Origin: Cyanoderma ruficeps
Lineage: Eukaryota; Chordata; Aves; Passeriformes; Timaliidae
Direction of reading: 5' to 3'
NCBI GenBank assembly: GCA_008694505.1
Contig: VZDJ01007749.1
Coordinates: 7,659,790 to 7,723,789 of the forward strand
Length of the DNA stretch: 64,000 nucleotides
This document shows positions 62,645 through 64,000 of this stretch, piece after piece (the first letter of the stretch is position 1; every line of letters starts with the position of its first letter). The translations under genes and the position numbers were made by a program. The notes under the pieces are model-generated. The model made no database searches and was not told the DNA's origin. It saw only the letters and a program-made list of their open reading frames with translations.

Positions 62645-62897
62645 TGGACACGAAATGAAGGACATGCACACAGTCAGTTGTTCGGATAAAAAGGAGGGGT
62701 TTATTTTCTCGACCTCGATTTATATAGTTTTTGGACAATGACCAGGGGTTGGAGGATGAGGTTGCCATGTCTTCGACCTTACTGGTCAAACTAGAAGTCC
62801 ATCAATTGTCCTTCCTCTCTAGAGGAATGTAAACAGGAAGAACAGTTTACAAAACATTACTTTTGTTTACATAAAATGTGTGAAAAACTTCACTACA
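62645..62897 (-). mobile_element. short solo-LTR-like element
   Basis: Read on the minus strand, a 253-bp block begins TGTAGTGAAG and ends CGTGTCCA, i.e. TG...CA. It holds a TATATAA box (62726-62720) and, 14 bp on, AATAAA (62705-62700). This is the compact layout of an LTR whose poly(A) signal lies near the promoter. No internal retroviral coding sequence adjoins it. The flanks share only A-rich bases, so a target duplication is not clear. The family is not identified. Confidence 0.5.
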
Positions 62898-64000
62898 AAA
62901 ATGCAAACATCAGAAAGCTGAAAAAGATCAAGGCAACAATAAAGTCTTATTTTACTGTATACTAGACAGTAAGAGAATAAAACTTTGCTTTGAGATGAAA
63001 AAAATATTTTCTTATACTTTTCCAGATTATTTGTATCTTGTAGGGTAGGAGATACCCTTCTTTATTGGAAACCTCATTACTTAGACCTTAAATCATTTCA
63101 CTTTATTAGATCGTTCTGCATTTGGAAATTAAATGATGCCACTTAAAAAAAGAAATTACTCGAAGACAGTTCTGTCTCTTGCTTGTCTGACATCAGGGGA
63201 AGGGAGGAAAAAGAAATCAGAGAGCTTCTCCTGGATGAAAGGAGTTACTTGAAAGTGAAATGTGCAAATCCATCAGTGATATTTTAATAATGCTGGGTCA
63301 TGTTGAGTTCTGAATAATTTAATCATTTGGTGTATGTTTGCACTTCTGTATGAGACTTTGTTGGAAAATACCTTTTTAATGACTGACTTGAATCCTGAAC
63401 TATTTTTTTAATAACCTCAATGTTCATGTGATAGTTTTATAAATCTGAGTGTATAGTAAATTTATACTTATTAAATTCTTCATAAATATAGCACAGTTCT
63501 CCCTCATGCAGTATGGCTGTCATAGGAACTGAAGGATACTGCTGGTCTAACAATACCAGAAAAGTTAGGTTTTTACTGGGTGTAGGCAACATATGTAACC
63601 ATTTACCAAGTCAGAATGACATTTTATTTTATTTTTCTGAAAGGTGCACTTTTTGTATGACTTCTAGGTAGAAACATTTCTGCTCTGTTTGTATAGTACT
63701 TACTTTGAGGTTATGGTTAATTCTCCCTACTGATGACCTTCAGCCCAGTTTAAGCCTGAAAAGAATTTTCGGTTTTTTCCTTCATCAAGTTACTTGACTA
63801 AAAGCTTGAATTTTCCCTCCTGCCTTTAATGACTGCCTGTAATGAACAGCCAAAGCGTTACTCTTGGTTTCCATATAATGAATTCTAGGGGCTTTAAAAT
63901 ACTGTGGACATCAGACAAATTGTCAGATTTTCTTAATAATATATTCATGATTGCTAATAGAAAATACATCCATGCTTCACAAGATTTTCACTTTAGATAA

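Larger units (their letters stand above)
28909..64000 (+). other. GPATCH2: GPATCH2 intron 5 (incomplete)
   Basis: From donor GTAGGT to the window end, at least 35 kb. I searched for the next conserved GPATCH2 segments (the His-rich stretch before the G-patch and the G-patch itself) and did not see them. Recognised contents are listed separately: CR1 pieces at 34250, 44660 and 60911, an LTR-like element at 62645, tandem duplications at 36592, 46674 and 47184, and two unexplained coding-like stretches at 35868 and 43341. The intervals 28909-34249, 37052-43340, 44956-46673, 47322-60910 and 62898-64000 hold only AT-rich sequence without features I can support. Confidence 0.8.

Overview
The window is a piece of a vertebrate nuclear genome, almost certainly a bird. 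The evidence is AT-rich sequence with long introns, and several fragments of CR1 LINEs, most of them 5'-truncated, which are the dominant avian retroposon. It also holds two solo-LTR-like insertions and two recognisable protein-coding genes. Nearly all short open frames in the window lie in introns, repeats or the CpG island and are not genes. I see no operon, CRISPR, rRNA or convincing tRNA.

The two genes are SPATA17 (minus strand, leaving the window on the left) and the 5' half of GPATCH2 (plus strand, leaving on the right). They stand head to head: SPATA17 starts at 3893 and GPATCH2 at 4323, with 429 bp of CpG-rich DNA between the start codons. This is the same arrangement as in mammals. 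For SPATA17 the window holds coding exon 1 (3826-3893) and coding exon 2 (51-140), the latter carrying its first IQ motif. For GPATCH2 it holds five coding exons: 4323-4378, 13556-14269, 19545-19606, 27521-27703 and 28829-28908. Together they give an uninterrupted reading frame of 365 codons through correct splice phases. The later exons, including the G-patch domain, were not found and should lie to the right of 64000.

Layout. 1-3825: SPATA17 exon 2 and intron 1, with a long A run beside an N (2769), a GC-box cluster and a CR1 copy (3214-3725) wedged into the CpG-rich zone. 3725-4640: shared promoter and CpG island, with an RFX X-box-like site, an ETS-type site and a minimal upstream ORF. 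4379-13555: GPATCH2 intron 1, with a CR1 copy split by a 960-bp LTR-like insertion flanked by a 5-bp duplication (6762-8440), and a second CR1 subfamily at 8818-9110. 14270-28828: introns 2 to 4, mostly unique AT-rich sequence. 28909-64000: the open-ended intron 5, with short tandem duplications, CR1 pieces (34.3, 44.7 and 60.9-61.6 kb), a possible decayed reverse transcriptase (43.3 kb), an unexplained 128-codon open frame (35.9 kb) and a small LTR (62.6-62.9 kb).

Both genes have testis links in mammals: SPATA17 is an IQ-motif spermatogenesis/axoneme protein, and GPATCH2 is a nuclear G-patch partner of the helicase DHX15. The X-box-like site next to the SPATA17 start fits a ciliary or germ-cell programme acting on the shared promoter. 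I found no clearly undescribed biological system. The most interesting material is regulatory (the shared promoter and its start-codon choices) and the nested mobile-element history.
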